From Strix aluco (Eukaryota > Chordata > Aves > Strigiformes > Strigidae), in NCBI RefSeq assembly GCF_031877795.1, contig NC_133932.1:38392180-38456179 (forward strand): a DNA stretch of 64,000 bases, written 5' to 3'. The notes under the pieces were generated by a model. That model saw only the letters and a program-made list of their open reading frames with translations. It had not been told where the DNA came from and ran no database searches. Made by a program: the position numbers and the translations under genes. The first letter of the stretch is position 1. Each line of letters opens with the position of its first letter. Shown piece after piece: positions 10,801-25,800 of the stretch.

Positions 10801-13800
10801 AGTGTTTTTTCCTGCCATTGATGGAACTGTCATACATTTTGCTGCTTTTCAACCTGGTTTTGCTATGTAGATCTGCACTTGTGAAGCAAATGCAGTACGT
10901 GTTCTACAGATACTAGACTGCTGTTAAAATCAGAAGTTTTACATTCGAATTTGTATCTGTTAGTTCAGTGTCCTTCAAAGCACTTGAAATAGCCCAGGAC
11001 TAAAATAGATTTTATTTGCAATTTTTTGCACATGAGCTCCCTTAGTTTTAAAATAGCAAGTTAGCTGACTATCTGTCTCCTCTTCTCTGCATATGCCTAC
11101 ATCGCAGCCACCCATGCGATTGGATTGAGGCGTTAAAGAACCGAGCTAGTAGAAACCAGCTAACTCGGGTTAGTAACAGTCTAGTTGTGACAACAGGGAC
11201 CTCCGCACGAGCAATCTGCTGTGTTTTTCTGGGTGGCTCTGCAACACGCAGTGAGCTCAGTTACTGCTGGCAGCACCTGAGGTAGCTTGAGGATGTCTGC
11301 ATCAACCACATGTTTTGGTTTTGCTACAGCAGAGGCTGTGCTCTGTGCAGCAAAGGCTGCAGCAGTCCAGAACCACCCAAGAGCCTCGCTAAGGAGCTTC
11401 GTAAACTTCCTCTTGGGGTAAAAGATTGGCCGCTGAACCTGCTACTGCCCACGTGCCCAGCCCTTTCAGCAGGCTTCCTCCAGGCGTGGCTGTCTGATGG
11501 GCTTTTGGCTGACCTCATCTGAGGGCAGTCACATAGCAAAGTCATCTCTTGTGCCTTCAGAAAGCCTTGGGCCAGAGTCAACGTTTGCTCCTTCTTTTGC
11601 CAAAGATTGATAAAATAATACTCTTTTTCCCCCCTCTCTTTCCTCCAGCACAGTTGTTCCTTCGTTCTTCCTTTTGCCTGTCTCTCCTCCTTCTGTTCTC
11701 GCTGCCTTTTTATTTCTAAGAATATTTTATGGGGAGGGCGGTGGTGGACAGATGTTCTAGAGCTTGGTTTTGTAAGAGTCCTCCTTGAATAGATGAAACC
11801 TGTGGCGTATGGCAGAGAGGGAATTTGAGGAAAATAGGCTAGATAGGAAAAATCTTATTCAAGTGAAAATTACAATTCATTGAATACAATTAATGTGTCA
11901 TAATTATAAGACTCTTTTGAAGAGAATCTGTTAAGACAGTAATTGCACTCTACAACCCTATTTTTCCCTTCACCACTGCTTACTAATAATGTGAAATTGT
12001 GAAAAATAAATTACTTGTAGATTTTGTCCTCTTTGCTCAGCTTGTGAGTACTAAAATTAGTTGATTTTATTTAGCTTTATGGTTGGTTTATTTTTGTACC
12101 TACTTACTAGCAAAAACTGCTTTTAAGCTAGACTGCATGTGTTTAGGGAAAATGTTTGTCTCAAAGTCATTGCTAGTCCAGTTTTATTTTAAAAGAGAAA
12201 AGGTATTAATGCTGCGGTAACACTTGGTAAGCTTCTCCTCCTTAAAGACACAAATGAATCCATTCCTAGGGATCTAAAACTACTTGATAGCACTACTTTT
12301 TCTCATTGGCATTTTTGTTTTAAAGAAAAACAGACAACAACTCAAGGACTGAGAGTCGCCTCTCCCCTTGAGGTAGGGAGCATAAGCCTTCTTGCATCAA
12401 AGGCCAGCTCTTGCCATTTGACAGGGAAAAAGTATTTGGATCCTTCTGACGGCCGTCTCTCAGATAATTCCTTGACATTTGGTTGTGGATATGACTGCAA
12501 GAGTGGTCTGTAGAGGGTGCCTTGGACCTGCTGTGGTGCTGCGGCTTGTGCGCAGGCTCACATCAAGGCCAGATGTGAGAAATTTCTTGCCCACCCAGGC
12601 TCTTTCTGTTTCTTAATTTGCTACCAAAGGAAGCTTCAAACCAGAGAAGATCAGCCATTTGGGGCTTCTACAAGAACAAAAGGCTTACCTGATAAGCCAT
12701 TGTATGAAAGCTTGGGTCCTGCGTGTCCCCCCTTGAAAATTTTATTGTGGTATTAGGGAAGAAAAAAATACATCAGGTCAGCAGAAGGTAAATTTTGAAG
12801 ATTGCCTTTGGCAGCCAATAGTTTTGGCATAGAAAATAATATACTAGAGTGACTGTATCAACTGCAGACTTCAGATCTGTTTTCAAAATTGTGACTTTGC
12901 AAAATCTTGAGGGAAGATTTTTTTTCTCTCATTTATTCTACCTAATTGGAAACTTTACTTCCCAAATCCCATTATGATACCTGTTTGTTACAGAAACCTT
13001 GACTGTCAGTGTTTGCGGCATAAGAAATTAACAGTTGTACCGTCTTTTCAAGACAGAGCATGCTATACCAATTTGGAAGTTCTGCAGGGCAATATTACCA
13101 TGCTGCTTAAGTGTGGTATGGAAAAACCTATGCTTTCATTCACGGTGCTGTCTTGTAGATGTCTGCTACGAGTAAGAGTGAAATGTGAGGCGTGTCAGAA
13201 AATGATTCATCAGTCCTACTGATACTTTTCTGTGACTAAAGAGATTTTTATTTAATTCATTCGTTTTTCTTCTCGGTGACTCTCAGGTTGCAAATAAAAC
13301 ACAGGAGTCCAAAGTTGGTCACACTTTGCAAAGGTCTGAGAAGTGCTGTAGCAAGATATCATCTGATGCAGTCACAGTGCTTCAGTTTTATCTGTCACAG
13401 AATAATCTTCTCATTACTTCATGGATGCAGAGTCCTTCAGAGAATAACACAAACATTTCGCGTGATCCAAAGTGCCAGATTTTTGCATTTGGACTGCTGA
13501 GATAAATTGGGGGGGGGGGGGGGGGGGGGAGGAGTTCAGAAAATTACTCTGCAGCTGTAGTTACGAATGATGGCATGTGTTACATGTTCCAGCTAAAGTT
13601 AACTTTCATTTGCACTTTGAGCCTTCAGGTTAACCTTTTCTTGGCAAGTGACCAAATGCTAGTGATACTACCTGAGCATTTTTGTTCAGGTTTGGAAACT
13701 TTCTCCATGGCAGGCAGGCATGCATGACAACGTTTGGTGTTGCTAATGGGCGAAATTTCACAATTCCAGTGGCCTGAGCACCATCAGCTCGTGTGTCAGC

Positions 13801-16800
13801 AGCAACGTGGCTGCACTTGCTGCCTTCCTCATAGTGCGTAACATGTTGGAGCCCTGGGCTGCTGCAGGACCTGAGGTACCATCATAACACAATGGGTTGT
13901 AATCCCTGGCAGAAGTAGAAGATAGCTTACTCCTACAGGTTGATATGCGGAGGAATGGATAGTAGGAAGCTGTCTTCTGTGTGTTGTTGCAGTGTGTAGC
14001 AGCAGCCTTCGTCAACCTGAGAGCATAAAAAAGTCTTTTAACTTCTCACCCTACAAACTCAACTTGGTATCTGAAAATAAAGCTGTGTTCCTGCATGCCT
14101 CTGTTCTCCTGTGTAATAAAGATTTTTATAGTGGAACTTGGTTAACAATTGTAATGATGTATGAGCCACAGGCGAAGCTAGTTCATTTCCCAGAGCTGCT
14201 GCCTCTACAGTATTAGCCAGGGTAAAGAGTAAAGTGTGCATGTTTGAGAAGGAGAGAGAAATAAATGAGTCCAATAGCAGGGGGAGGAACATTGCTGCTT
14301 TTAAAAAAAAGAATTAAAAAAAAAATCATATCTTATTTCACTTGAGAATCAAGTCTGCCCTTTAAATTGCCCTGCCAGATTTTTAAGTAAAAATGTTAGA
14401 ATAAGTATGAATAAAAAGGATTGTTCTTATTTTTAATAAATCAAACACATTATTGTGACATTGCTTAATAGCGCTTTTTTCCCTTTTTTTTCCCCACCCC
14501 CAATCAAATAGTCATTCCTGGTATTATGGAGTGGAAAGCTGCTTTCTGTTGTGCCTTTGAACTCTCCTATATAATTCCAAGAAATAGCCATGATGACAAG
14601 CAAATTCTGCTCCACGGTAATATCCTAAATAGGTCAGGTGGAGTGGGGAGCAAAAGCCTTCTGTCTGTTGTATTCCCTTTATTAATTACCAGGGAAATAA
14701 AAACACTGGAGTTGCATCACCTTGTTTGTGCCCTGAGACCCAGGGCTGCCTGTGTACATTCCTGTGGCTGCTTAAGATGGCACAGACCAGCAGGCAGCTG
14801 CCTGACCCTACGCCTTTCCCCAGAGATGTGGCACAACTTTTCTAGCAGTGAATACAATCAGAATAACCAAATTCCAGTCCTTGTGCGTGACATAGCTGGA
14901 CTTGCCTTTTTTTAACCCTGATTTCTTGCCTCCCTCCCTCCCTCCCTCCCTCCCTGCCTCCCTCCCTGCCTCCCTCCCTCCCCTTGCCCACAGCAGTGGA
15001 TCCAGTTGTATCCCTTTGCCGTCCATATAGCAGCAGCCCAGTAGATGTGCAAAAGAAATGGGATCCTGGGCAGAAAGGGAGGAACAGAGGTGGGAGCTGC
15101 TAATAGCAGGTGGGGAAGAGGTAGTTCAAGGGAGTTAGAAGATGGGACTGGTCTTTTCAACTCCCCAGGCTGAAACATCCTGGTTTGGCAACATCAAATA
15201 CTGTAGCAGCTCTTACACGTTGAACAAAATCTGGCAGTGCTGCAAGTCCAGTCCTGAATAACAAGTTGTGGTATTTTTATAGCAGAAGTCATGCCTTGAA
15301 GTACGGGGAGTTCACAGTTGGTTTTCCAAGGTGTGTGCTAATTTATTTACCTCTCTATGTCCAACAATCTTGGCTAATCCAGGGATCCCAGTATGTGAGT
15401 GTGGGATTGTCAGTAGTTTCCTGGCCTCCAGAAGGGAGAGGCTGCTTTCACAGCCGTGAACTTGACTTAAGCAGCAAGGTGGGTGTTCCCATGTAATCAT
15501 GTCAGTTGGCTGTCATGTTTTGGGAGGGTTGCAGTGTATGGATAAAGAAAACCTAAGAAAAATGATGCTTATCCACTTCGGTTTTGTCACAGTGTTTTAG
15601 GGGAATGACTGGAAAATACTGTATAAGCATTCAGTGTCCTGCTTCAAGAAAAGCACTAAAAAACATAAGCAAGCCCTTCCTGAAAGCAGGCAGTAAGTGC
15701 AGCTAGAAGGACGTTATAATGAGCGGCCCCGCTGTGTGGGTATGGCAGTGCCACTGGGAACAGCCTGTTCTGGGGAGAACAGATAGACCTGGTGTGTCAG
15801 GAGTGTCCTGCCTTCACCTCTCCAGGCTTTGAAAAACTTTTGCTAACAAAAACCCATCTCCAAAACTAACATCTTGACAGAGGGGGAAAAAAACCTGAAA
15901 AGAATCGTGTTGCTATAAGAGCAGGTTGACAGGGGGAGGAGAGGGAAGAGATCAGACCTGGTGTGCAGTCTTCTCAAAACTCTGACTTTTCTCACTGCTG
16001 TCCTGCAAACTTCTTTTTCTTCCTACCCGTCTCCAAAATGTAGCCTTTTTCAAAGTTAATCGCTGCCTTCGAAAGCTTCTTAAATATTGCAGGAGCAGCT
16101 TTGGCACTTGGTTTCACATCTCAGTGCAATTTGAAATCGAGGGTCTTATTTAAATTTGAGATTGAAGTTTAGACCTTGGGTGCAAGGAAGACCTTTTAAT
16201 GGAGGTAGAAATACAGTAGCGAGATTGCACCTCTGCTGAGAGGCTTCTGCCCACTGCTGAAGGGTACTGTGGTGTCTTTGACAAAAGGGAGAATATCAAC
16301 AAATATAACAGTACCCTTGAGGCTAGAGATACTCCTAGCCTATCCTCAAGAACATTAGGAATGGCCTTCTGTACTGAAGTTTGAAACATGACCCTCGATT
16401 AAGTCTGTTATTTCCAAATGGCACAGTAAACACGGGTGGTGACTCATGGTGTAGAAGCTTGTACAGTGTGAGGAAGGTTTGAAGATTAGTCAGTTCAAGC
16501 CTTCTTGCGTTTACTTAGTATATCTTGGCGCTGTGCAAATGTGTAAAACTCTCAGTCTTACAGATACTGCACTTGGAGGGTTGTTGCTTTAGTTTCAAAA
16601 CAAACTTTTTTTATATAGTATAGGACTTCTGAAGATAGATAGAGAAGAAGAGCTAAAAATGCCTTTTCTTTTTTTTTCCAGACAGTAGTTTCTCTGACTC
16701 TAATGAACAATAGAGGTAAAGAAAAGGGTGACCTGACAAAATAAATTGGAAGCTAATTTTGGAGCGCAAAAGCCTCAGAAAATTGAAATTCTGAACTGTA

Positions 16801-19800
16801 TGCAGCTTCTAACTGTAATCATTCACTGGGTATAATGCATTAACATAGGCTGACTGGTTTCATTTCCTTTGGGGAAAAAAAAAAAAAAACACACAAAGCA
16901 AAAAGACTTCCTTGGATATTATATTCTGAAAGGTAGTCTATTAGCATGATGAGTCCCATTCTCCTTCCCCCCCCCCAAAAAACCCTCTAAAATTGTTTGA
17001 CATAAGACTATGTTTTTTAGAATTACCAAGCCCTAAGTAGTACTGGTAAACAGAACAGATGTAGCAGACACTTAACCTAAGACATTGAGGTGGATGGTTG
17101 GTTGTTTTTCAGTGAGGTGGTTGTCTGTTTTTACAGAGAAAGTTTAGCTTCAGGTCAACTGAAGTAATTTGACAGTGGTTTTCTTCAGGAATGAAGCGAG
17201 ACAGGCTGTGGTTAAGCACGGGGGTACAAGTGCATAGATGCTTGCCAAGGGAGCTGAGGACAGCAAAACCCTTTTTCACTGGCTGGTGGCAGAAGCACAG
17301 GCCTCTGTATCGTGAAATACAGTTGTGCAGCCCTTTGCCCACCTCCACCACCCTTCTATTTACTATGGAGCTAGAAGCTGTCCCTCTTCTCGGGTCCTCC
17401 TACAGCAACCATATCTCTGTGGACTAATAGCCATCTGATGTGGCTGGCCATTGCTCCAAAGAGTTCAAAATCCTGTCAAGCAACACCCAGCAGGTCTGTT
17501 CTGCGATGGCTACGCTCAGTGGTTTCAAAGTGAGAAAGAGGCTTGGGTTGAAAAGGTGACTTGAAAGCAGTAATGGCATTCACGAGTGTATCTCCAAGAG
17601 TCTGGCTGGTGGTAGAGATGGACTTCAGGCATTTCTTCAGTTTCTTTATAGCTGTTGAGTTATTGAATTAATGGCTGTCTTTCGGACACCTTTGGCCACT
17701 GCGTTCTCTGGAGAGGGAGGGGTGACCTCTGAATGAGAGGCTTACTAGTTTAGATGTGGCGTAGAGCTTAGACGTAGCCTGTCTCTAAACCAAGGCTGCA
17801 TGAGCACTGGAATTCCTCCTGAGTCTTGCAGTTAGACGTGAGAGTTAGTCCCAGTGGCATTCGGCTTAGTCTCCCTGTCTCATCAGTGCTGTACTGTAAT
17901 TAGCAGAAAATTGATAAATTTAATTCCTATACACCTACTAACAGGTGGAAACATGCTTTCAGATTTAACAAGAGCTCTGTGTGTTCTTAAGTGCAAATAG
18001 CTGATGTCTCTTGCATTCATTCTTGAATTCCAGGGTGTGTTTGTGGGGATTTTTTAATCTTCAATTTATCTAGGCACTCATTAATCTTTCAATTCAAGAA
18101 CATGTTTAGTATAAATATAGAGCATATCTAGATTTTCCTCACTCAACTTTGTGAGCACTTGGGTGCCTTGCTGCTCTCGGTAAGAACTAACAGTCTACTT
18201 GATGTTAATGTGTGTTGCTGGCTACACAGGAAAAGGCTGATGAAGACACGAGTTGGTTCACATGCAACTCCTTTTTTTCTGAAAGATGCAGCTCTGAGGG
18301 CATCTCTGTGGCAACCACGTGTCTGTTAAAAGACTATCACAGTTTTCATCAGTCTTCTCAAACCAGTTCAAGCCCTTCAGTGTTTATTTACACATGAGAT
18401 TTTTCTGGACCTCTGAATTATTGTTACTGAACTTTCTCTAACTAGTCCAGATTTTCCTTAAAACCCAGTGCCTAGAGCAGGTCATGACTTCAGCTGTAGC
18501 TGGTTTATGTGAACTAGAGGGTTGCTTCACACACCTAGTTTTTTGTCAGCTATAGGGTGTGATATGAGAGAGGGGTTTGTATCTGGAAAAAAAAAAAAGG
18601 AAAAAAAGGTTAATCTTTTCTGAAAGGCAATGAGACAAAATTGCTACGATTCACACAGCTCTAAGATAAGCAAGTAATAGCTCATGTTCAACAGCAAAGC
18701 ATGTTCACATAGCATGAATAGGATGGATGTGTTGTATGATAAATCTAGACACAGCAAATAAATTTCAGCCTGAAAAATAAGATACCACATGAGACGGCAT
18801 GTGCAGAAAGAATGCTAATGTTTAGAGAACCAAAGGCATTGACAGAAAGGAGAGCGCAGAAATGAAGAATAGATATTTTGTTTTGTTACCAGGATTGATT
18901 GGCTGACTATTTTTTTTGTCTTTAAACCATAATAGCCTTCCCTTATTGTCAAAATGATAATATATATAAAGCACTTCCTGTAATATTTCTCTTCAAAATG
19001 ACTATTCATCAGTCCCAGAGTCAGATGCTCATATTTCAACTCACAATTTAGTTTAGCAAGTTTATACTTCAGAGCAATCAGTCATTTTAGCATTTGTGTT
19101 TTTAATACAAATCTCAACTACAGAAGCATGCAGTGCTCTTAAGCATGGAAAGATTGGCTAATACAGATAGTACTTTGTAATCTTCTAGCAAAGAAAGAGA
19201 TTATCACTTTTCAGAGAGGGGGAAAAAATTATTTTCCTCCCAGTCTAGCAGTACAGATCATGAAAAGATTGAGGGCAAAAGTCTTTTGCTGGGCCCAGTG
19301 CAGGTGTGAGGGCGTCCAGGGATAGCTGAGTGTTTTAGGTGACTGGGGGAGAGAGTGAATGTAAAGGTAGTATAGATATGGGGTCAAATCCCAGATCCTG
19401 ACACCAGCTGGGAATGTGGTGAGGGGAATGACAGCAAATGCCAAACATGCTCTGGTGGACTTGATCTGCTGCTGCCCTGAAGAGCCTCCATTTGCCACTT
19501 GTTCTCCTGCTTACTCCACAACCTACAAGCACACCACATCTTCTATGACAAACTTCTGCCATTGCGAAAGCAGGAATTATCTTTGGTGATACACTTGACC
19601 TCCTGGTTTTGCCAAGTTTCCATGCTGCAATAAATCACCTTCATCTGCATCCCCAGTGTGACATTGCAGTGAAACGCGGGCACCACCTGCTGAACAAACG
19701 ACATTAGAAAATCATTAATCTCCATTCCATTTGTCTTTCTCACAGTGCCTCTCTTATCTTGGCTGCATGGTTAAACCCTTCTTATGACTACAGGAGAATA

Positions 19801-22800
19801 TTTTTTGGCGCTAGTAGCAGATAGGTCTGTTTTCTCTGGTGAGGTGACCTCCCTCAGGGCACCACAGGAAATACTTCTCCAGGACTCAGCTTCCTTCTCA
19901 AAGGTGAAGTATGATACCGTCCAAGCGGCAGAGAGTCATCTGGCTCTGGGTGGAGTGATTCTTCATCATCACCAGTGGCCGTGCAGCTGTCAGCCAAAAA
20001 GCTGAGTTGTTTTCTGGATTCCTCTACTTGGCACAGGTAGAGCCACACCTGGAGGGCTGTGCCCAGCTCTGGGCCCCCCAGTACAAAAGAGAGTGGACAT
20101 ACTGGAGAGAGTCCAGCAAAGGGTCATGAAGACATTTAGGGAATTGGAGCATCTCTCACATGAGGAAAGGCTGAGAGATCTGGGACTGCTCAGCCTGGAG
20201 AAGAGAAGGCTCAGGGGGGATCTCATCAATGTACATAACTATCTGAAGGGACGGTGCAAAGAGTACAGAGTCAGGCTCTTTTCAGAGGTGCCCAGTGACA
20301 AGACCGAAGGCAGTTCACAGGAGATTCCCTCTAAATGTAAGGAAAACCACTTTTTTTGCTGTGAGGGTGACCAAGCACTGGCACATGTGTTGCTCAGGGA
20401 GGTTGTGGAGTCTTCATCCTTGGAGAGATACTCAAAAGCTGTCTGGGCATGGTCCTGGGCAGCTGGCTCTAGGTGGCCCTGCTTGAGCAGGAGGTTGGAC
20501 CAGATGACCTCCAGAGGTCCTTTCCAACCTCAACCATTCTGTGAAGTGCTGCAGAGCAATGAGGACTTGGCTGCTCCAGTCCAGGGACCACTTATGAGCA
20601 ATGAAAAATGAGAGGCCCATCCCTGCCTCAGTGTTCAGGGGCAGTGTGCCAGTTTGTTATATGGACCAACAAACTTACCCTTTCTTGGTTTCAGTCTTAC
20701 CTGTTCAGCAAAATACATATTATTCTGCAAGCAGAAATGTGTTGTTGTGGAGGCTTTTTCAGTTTATGTCTAACTTTGCAGGCCTCTACATCTAGACACA
20801 CTTCCAAAGGTTCCTCTAACTCATCTTTTAATTAGGTTTTATTTCTGTATCTTAAGGAGAACAAATCTATATTACAGCCTAGTCTTCTGAATTTGTTTAT
20901 TAGGAAGTAGGCCATAAATGCTAATTCCAAGTAACACAGAAAAAAAAGTGTACAGTAACTCAGTGCTTAAAAAGCCTCTGTATATTGTAACATTACCAAT
21001 TTGTAGAAACAAATTGCTGAAATAACCTGACTGACAGTCTGTGCCAATAATAACACATAATAACTGTGGGCAAACACAGCGTATAGTTGCTAGTGTGCTT
21101 TCTTCTTTACATGATTGTTGTAGACAATTCTTGCCAGATGGTCTGATAATGTAATTAGGAATAGTTGTGTTAAATGAGGCAGTATTTAAATTGGCAACTA
21201 ATTTTCCTATCTATTAACCAGCTTGAAAAAGAAGAGCTGTTACCCAAATGATTTCTAGCTGCTAATCCCTAAGAAGAAACGTAGCACTTCTTTGCACCTT
21301 TTTTTAAGCACTGTCTAGCAAATTATTTTCTGTAGCATTTATTATGTGTGGGACAAAATAAGAAAGAGAGGGAGTTAAGAGATGTTACAAGTTCAGGGGT
21401 TGTTAGATGAGGTGGACTTCTACTAAGCCAGTACATCGTGATGTGTGGTAACAGCTCATGAGCCAGTAATGGGATGCTTCCTATTTATAGTCTCTACATG
21501 TGGACAAAAAAACATTTTTACTTTATGATAGTTCACTGTGTGGCATACTCCATCAAGCAGAGTAGGACTATAAGCCCTATTTTAAGTGTGTGCGTGGGAG
21601 AAATCATCAAAGCACAGCAGGACAAGATTTTGAACGGCATATGAATGTTACTAGTGTGGAATGGTCGCTCTCTTTATTGGGGATGGGAGAGAAGGGAAAA
21701 GAAAGGGGTGGCCTTGGGTCAAGTTAAAATTCCAGAGAAGGCATGATCGCTTGTAGTCTTCATCATGAACTCTTAGCCAGCTTCTTTGGTCTGCTAGCTT
21801 GTGCGGTGGAAGCTATCAATTGCCTATCATTGAGACTTTGACTGAACCCCAGAGTAAATGTAAGACTGAATGAGACTGATTATTATATTTATGGCTCTTA
21901 TCTGTGCAAATGTTATTCCTTTTTTTCCCCCCCTGTGTTTCAACTGAAGCAGGGATGAAGAGCTGATTACGTTTTTCCAGCCTGGTTTCTTCTGTCCAGT
22001 GGTGAAATTTATTGCTCAACCTAAAAGGATCAGACCGGTTAACTTGGGAAAAAAACTACAGTGGATTTTTCCATGGGCCAGTCTTTTAATGGGGATGAAC
22101 TTTATCACTAGTTCAGTGTGGGTTACCCAGGGAATCACATCAAAAGCAGCAGCATGACAGGGTTGCATGCAAGCCCTAGGATTCCCACCTAGAAAAGGCT
22201 GTGTATGCTAAACCATGCAGACAGCTACTTCAAAGAAATGCATTATGCACTTGTAGCCCGTGGGATTTGTTTTGTATATTTTTCTGAAAGTTACCAAAAA
22301 CTCCCGATTTCAAACTAAAACAGGAAAGAGAAACTTAAAGTCTGAGTAAGGTGTAGATCAGAACAGGCAACATCTGTCCCTGTTAGAGGATGCTAGCAAC
22401 CTCTGTGCAACAAAAATGGAATGATCGCCATATTTTATCACTTTTCCTTGAAAATGTGAAGTCACTTTCTGAATGCATGGTGGGGTAACTGCAAATTGCT
22501 GTTCACCGGGCAGTTAAATGAGGCATAGATAATGCCTAGTGTTGATGACACAGCATTGATGCCACTTGCTGTAACAGATAGGGCAGGTATCTGAACCACG
22601 GATAGATGAAGCTTTGCTGAATGAAAAAAAGATGACAGATCAATAGGCAATTTTTTTTTCTGATATCAAAATACAACAATATTCAGCAATGGAAAGCTTA
22701 AAAATATTGAAGACATAGTGGTAAGTTAAATTATTGAAGCAGGATAGCATACAGTAAGTGCTATTTGATGTTGGCGCTAAATCAAGCACTGGAAAGTTTG

Positions 22801-25800
22801 AGGGATCCTTGAAGTATTGACAATGTGTTTGACTTCCAGTTGAAATAAATCATTATGACTGGGTTTTTTTCAGTGCCTCTATCCCTTCAGAGTAGAAAAA
22901 ATATAAAATGTATGGCCTAAGGAGGCTTCTGCTTTCAGTGTTCGTGACTTTCAGTAAACAGGTTTGGATTTGTTTCTTTTTATAAGCACAGCCTAATGGC
23001 ATATAGATAGTGTCAGATTTCTTCTGTAAGTTTGTCATGGCAGAGGTGGATGTTACTTATCTTGCTTACTCTAGAGCTAGGGATCTTTATGAACCTCTTA
23101 TTTTTAATAACAACGCTATTTCCATATAGGAAATGCATCCAGGAAAATAATCTCCAGGTACAATACTAGGTGCAGATTTTATATCCCACGGCTGTGGTAA
23201 AGGTGACCTTCAGGGGGAAAAAACAGCCTTTTGCATTTGCTGTCTGCTTTCTGCTGTATAGGTCTGATTGGAAACCACAATTAAAAAAAAAAAAAAACAA
23301 AAAAAAAAACAAGGCTTCCCTTCTGTGCCTCCAAAAGCAAAAGGAAAGTGGTTTTTCATTGTTTTTAATGCTGGGCACATGATCAGTCAGCACTCTTCGG
23401 GCAGTTTTTCCTTTGTACCCTCGTTCAGCCATGTCTCTCCCACCTTGGCTTTCACAAAATCTGACTTCGTTTGACAATCTCTGACAAAACCAGGTGATCA
23501 CTAAATAATCCGCTCTCGGTGACAGGAAGTGATTCACTTGAGATGGCAGTAATAAACCCAAGGAACCTGCTCTGCCTGCCCACGAGAGCTCTGATTCACC
23601 ATCTCTGGGGCTTCTTCGAGGAGGAAGCTGGGGAGGACACTACCACTGCTGTTGGCTCTGCCTTGGCACCAGGGTCTTCTGTCCTTGTGGCAGAAAGGTA
23701 AAGGCACAGAGAGGTATGACCACTCTCCAGCTATCATAGCGCATAGCTCAGTGAATCGAGTTGAGGTGCAATTGATTGCAGTTTTCATTAGTAAGCTGGG
23801 AGGTGAGATTCAGTGGCTGGGGAGTGAGTGAGCATGTGGTGTGTTTGGCTTCATCTTTTGGGAGAGGGCAGGACTGACTGCTGGAGATGGGGCAGGATGG
23901 ACAGTCGTGGACTATAGCTTCTTCAGCTACCACCCTGTGACTCACTAGAGCTTGCCTGATGCTCCCCCAGCAGCACCATTAAACCAGCAGCAGGCCATAC
24001 AGACTAAAGTAGGCTCCAGTGGTGACAACATGAAAGTGGTTCTTAATGAGACGTGAAGGCACTAAAGAAAATTCAGACCCAAAGGGTAGCCAGGAGAGAA
24101 AGAGAACTCAGTTAGTTATACCCACCCCAAAATGAGCTGCTAATCACTGGCGCTATTGTGAGGACTACAATAAATCAGTGTCTGCCCTGGCTGCCTGCAT
24201 CTCATTATGCACAAACATGCGGATAGAGAATGTCAGCCTCAATAGCTGTCTGTCATATGAATGCTGCTGTGTCCGAGTGGGCTGGCACTTGCATGGTTAG
24301 CCGACTTTGTATTTTCTTTTTTTTGGGGGGTGGATATCTCTTTTCTTTTGGAAATGTTGATTTGCTCCATACTGTGGGTAGTAAATTTGCCCTTCAGTGA
24401 TTTGTGAATTCTATGATGATAACATTGTGTTTAAGGTGTGGGGGTAAACTATCTTTCATATATGTCATATTTAGTGATTGGGATTTTGTTTGGGTTTGAG
24501 TTTGGGTTTTTTTCCCCAAGTCCTCCTCTGTGTATGGTGTCATGCATATTGCTGAAGCTAGGGCAACACCTACATGTATTTATGCAGCTGATGTATAGTG
24601 CCCATTACTCAAGCATCACAGACTGCCTCAGAAAGGCTAATTAATTTAAGCCCTGCAGCACCCCTCTGAGGCAACTTTTGTTGGTGCTGATAGATGCACA
24701 CGTTGTAGCTGCTCTTTGTTATTTATTTTTAATATGATTTCTATCCCAGAGAGGGGGGGAAAATGACTAATTCTTACTTTGTTAGCTAGTTGACAAAATG
24801 TTAGGCTTTTGATATTGCTGAAGTAAAGTATGTAGAAACTTTGGATTTTATTGCAAGCCATGCCTCAGAGGTTCTTACTCTCTTTTAAGCCTCGGCTCCT
24901 GGAGCCAGGTGAACTTGTAGATGTCCTTTTGTTTAAATGTCTGTGTCTAGCTTGTGTGGCTGCAAAATAAATTTTCATGTCTTGTCTCCACTTAATCTAA
25001 AATCTGGGATGCAGTGAGGCACTTGATGAAGGTTGTGGGTTTGTTTCTTTTTAGTCTTAAAATTTTTGCATTAGGACTGGGAATACCAATGACAGAGTGT
25101 GTGTGCAGCTCAAAAGAGAGTCCCATGGATTACTAGTTGTTTTTGTGTTCATGTTTTAATTTCAGAGCTCCTCAGCCCCATACTATATTAACTAGGTAAA
25201 ACAAGGGTAGCCATCTCCTCCCTCCCCTTCCATGAGCAAACCAAAGATATTTTTGAACACCAACTCACACCTTTTTTTTGTCTATGCTCAGTCTTAAACT
25301 TACTAAAGAAGGATTCAGCGTATCTTCTCCAAATACTTTATCCTCCTTTGCCTTTACTCTCCTTTCTGAGCTCATCCCTGTTTCTCTACTTCCTTTGTCA
25401 ACACTAAACTCATTTCCCTTATCGTTCTCTCTTACCCTTCCCACTTTCAGTGCTAGATCCCTAGCTACCTCCTGTCTTAAGCAGTGATGAGGACTACCAA
25501 AGTGGCTGGTTCAAGCTGGCTTTAAAGCCCAGGCAACCCAGTCCTCATGTCTCACTCCCTCCTACAGGAAAATTCTTAATTCCTTAATAATTTTCTAGGG
25601 AGCAGCTGTCCGCTACTGCCTAGGGCAAATTTCACAATTGTTTTAAGCCAATCTGAGACCACACTGTCACCAAAGGAGGCAATCGTCCTTTTCTAGTATC
25701 TGTTCCTACCATCTCTTTTCAAGTAGCTGTCTGATATGGCAGATTGCTAATTTTTTTTTTGGTAACTGTAGGTGAGGAACCAGATCTGATTTGCATCACA

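Noticed and set aside
14526-14915. 129-codon frame in intron 1
   Set aside because: No recognisable motif or splice-site context. It is consistent with chance in a 22 kb intron.
20093-20611. 172-codon frame at the CR1 copy
   Set aside because: It lies in the CR1 3' fragment, in sequence not encoding reverse transcriptase, and is accidental.
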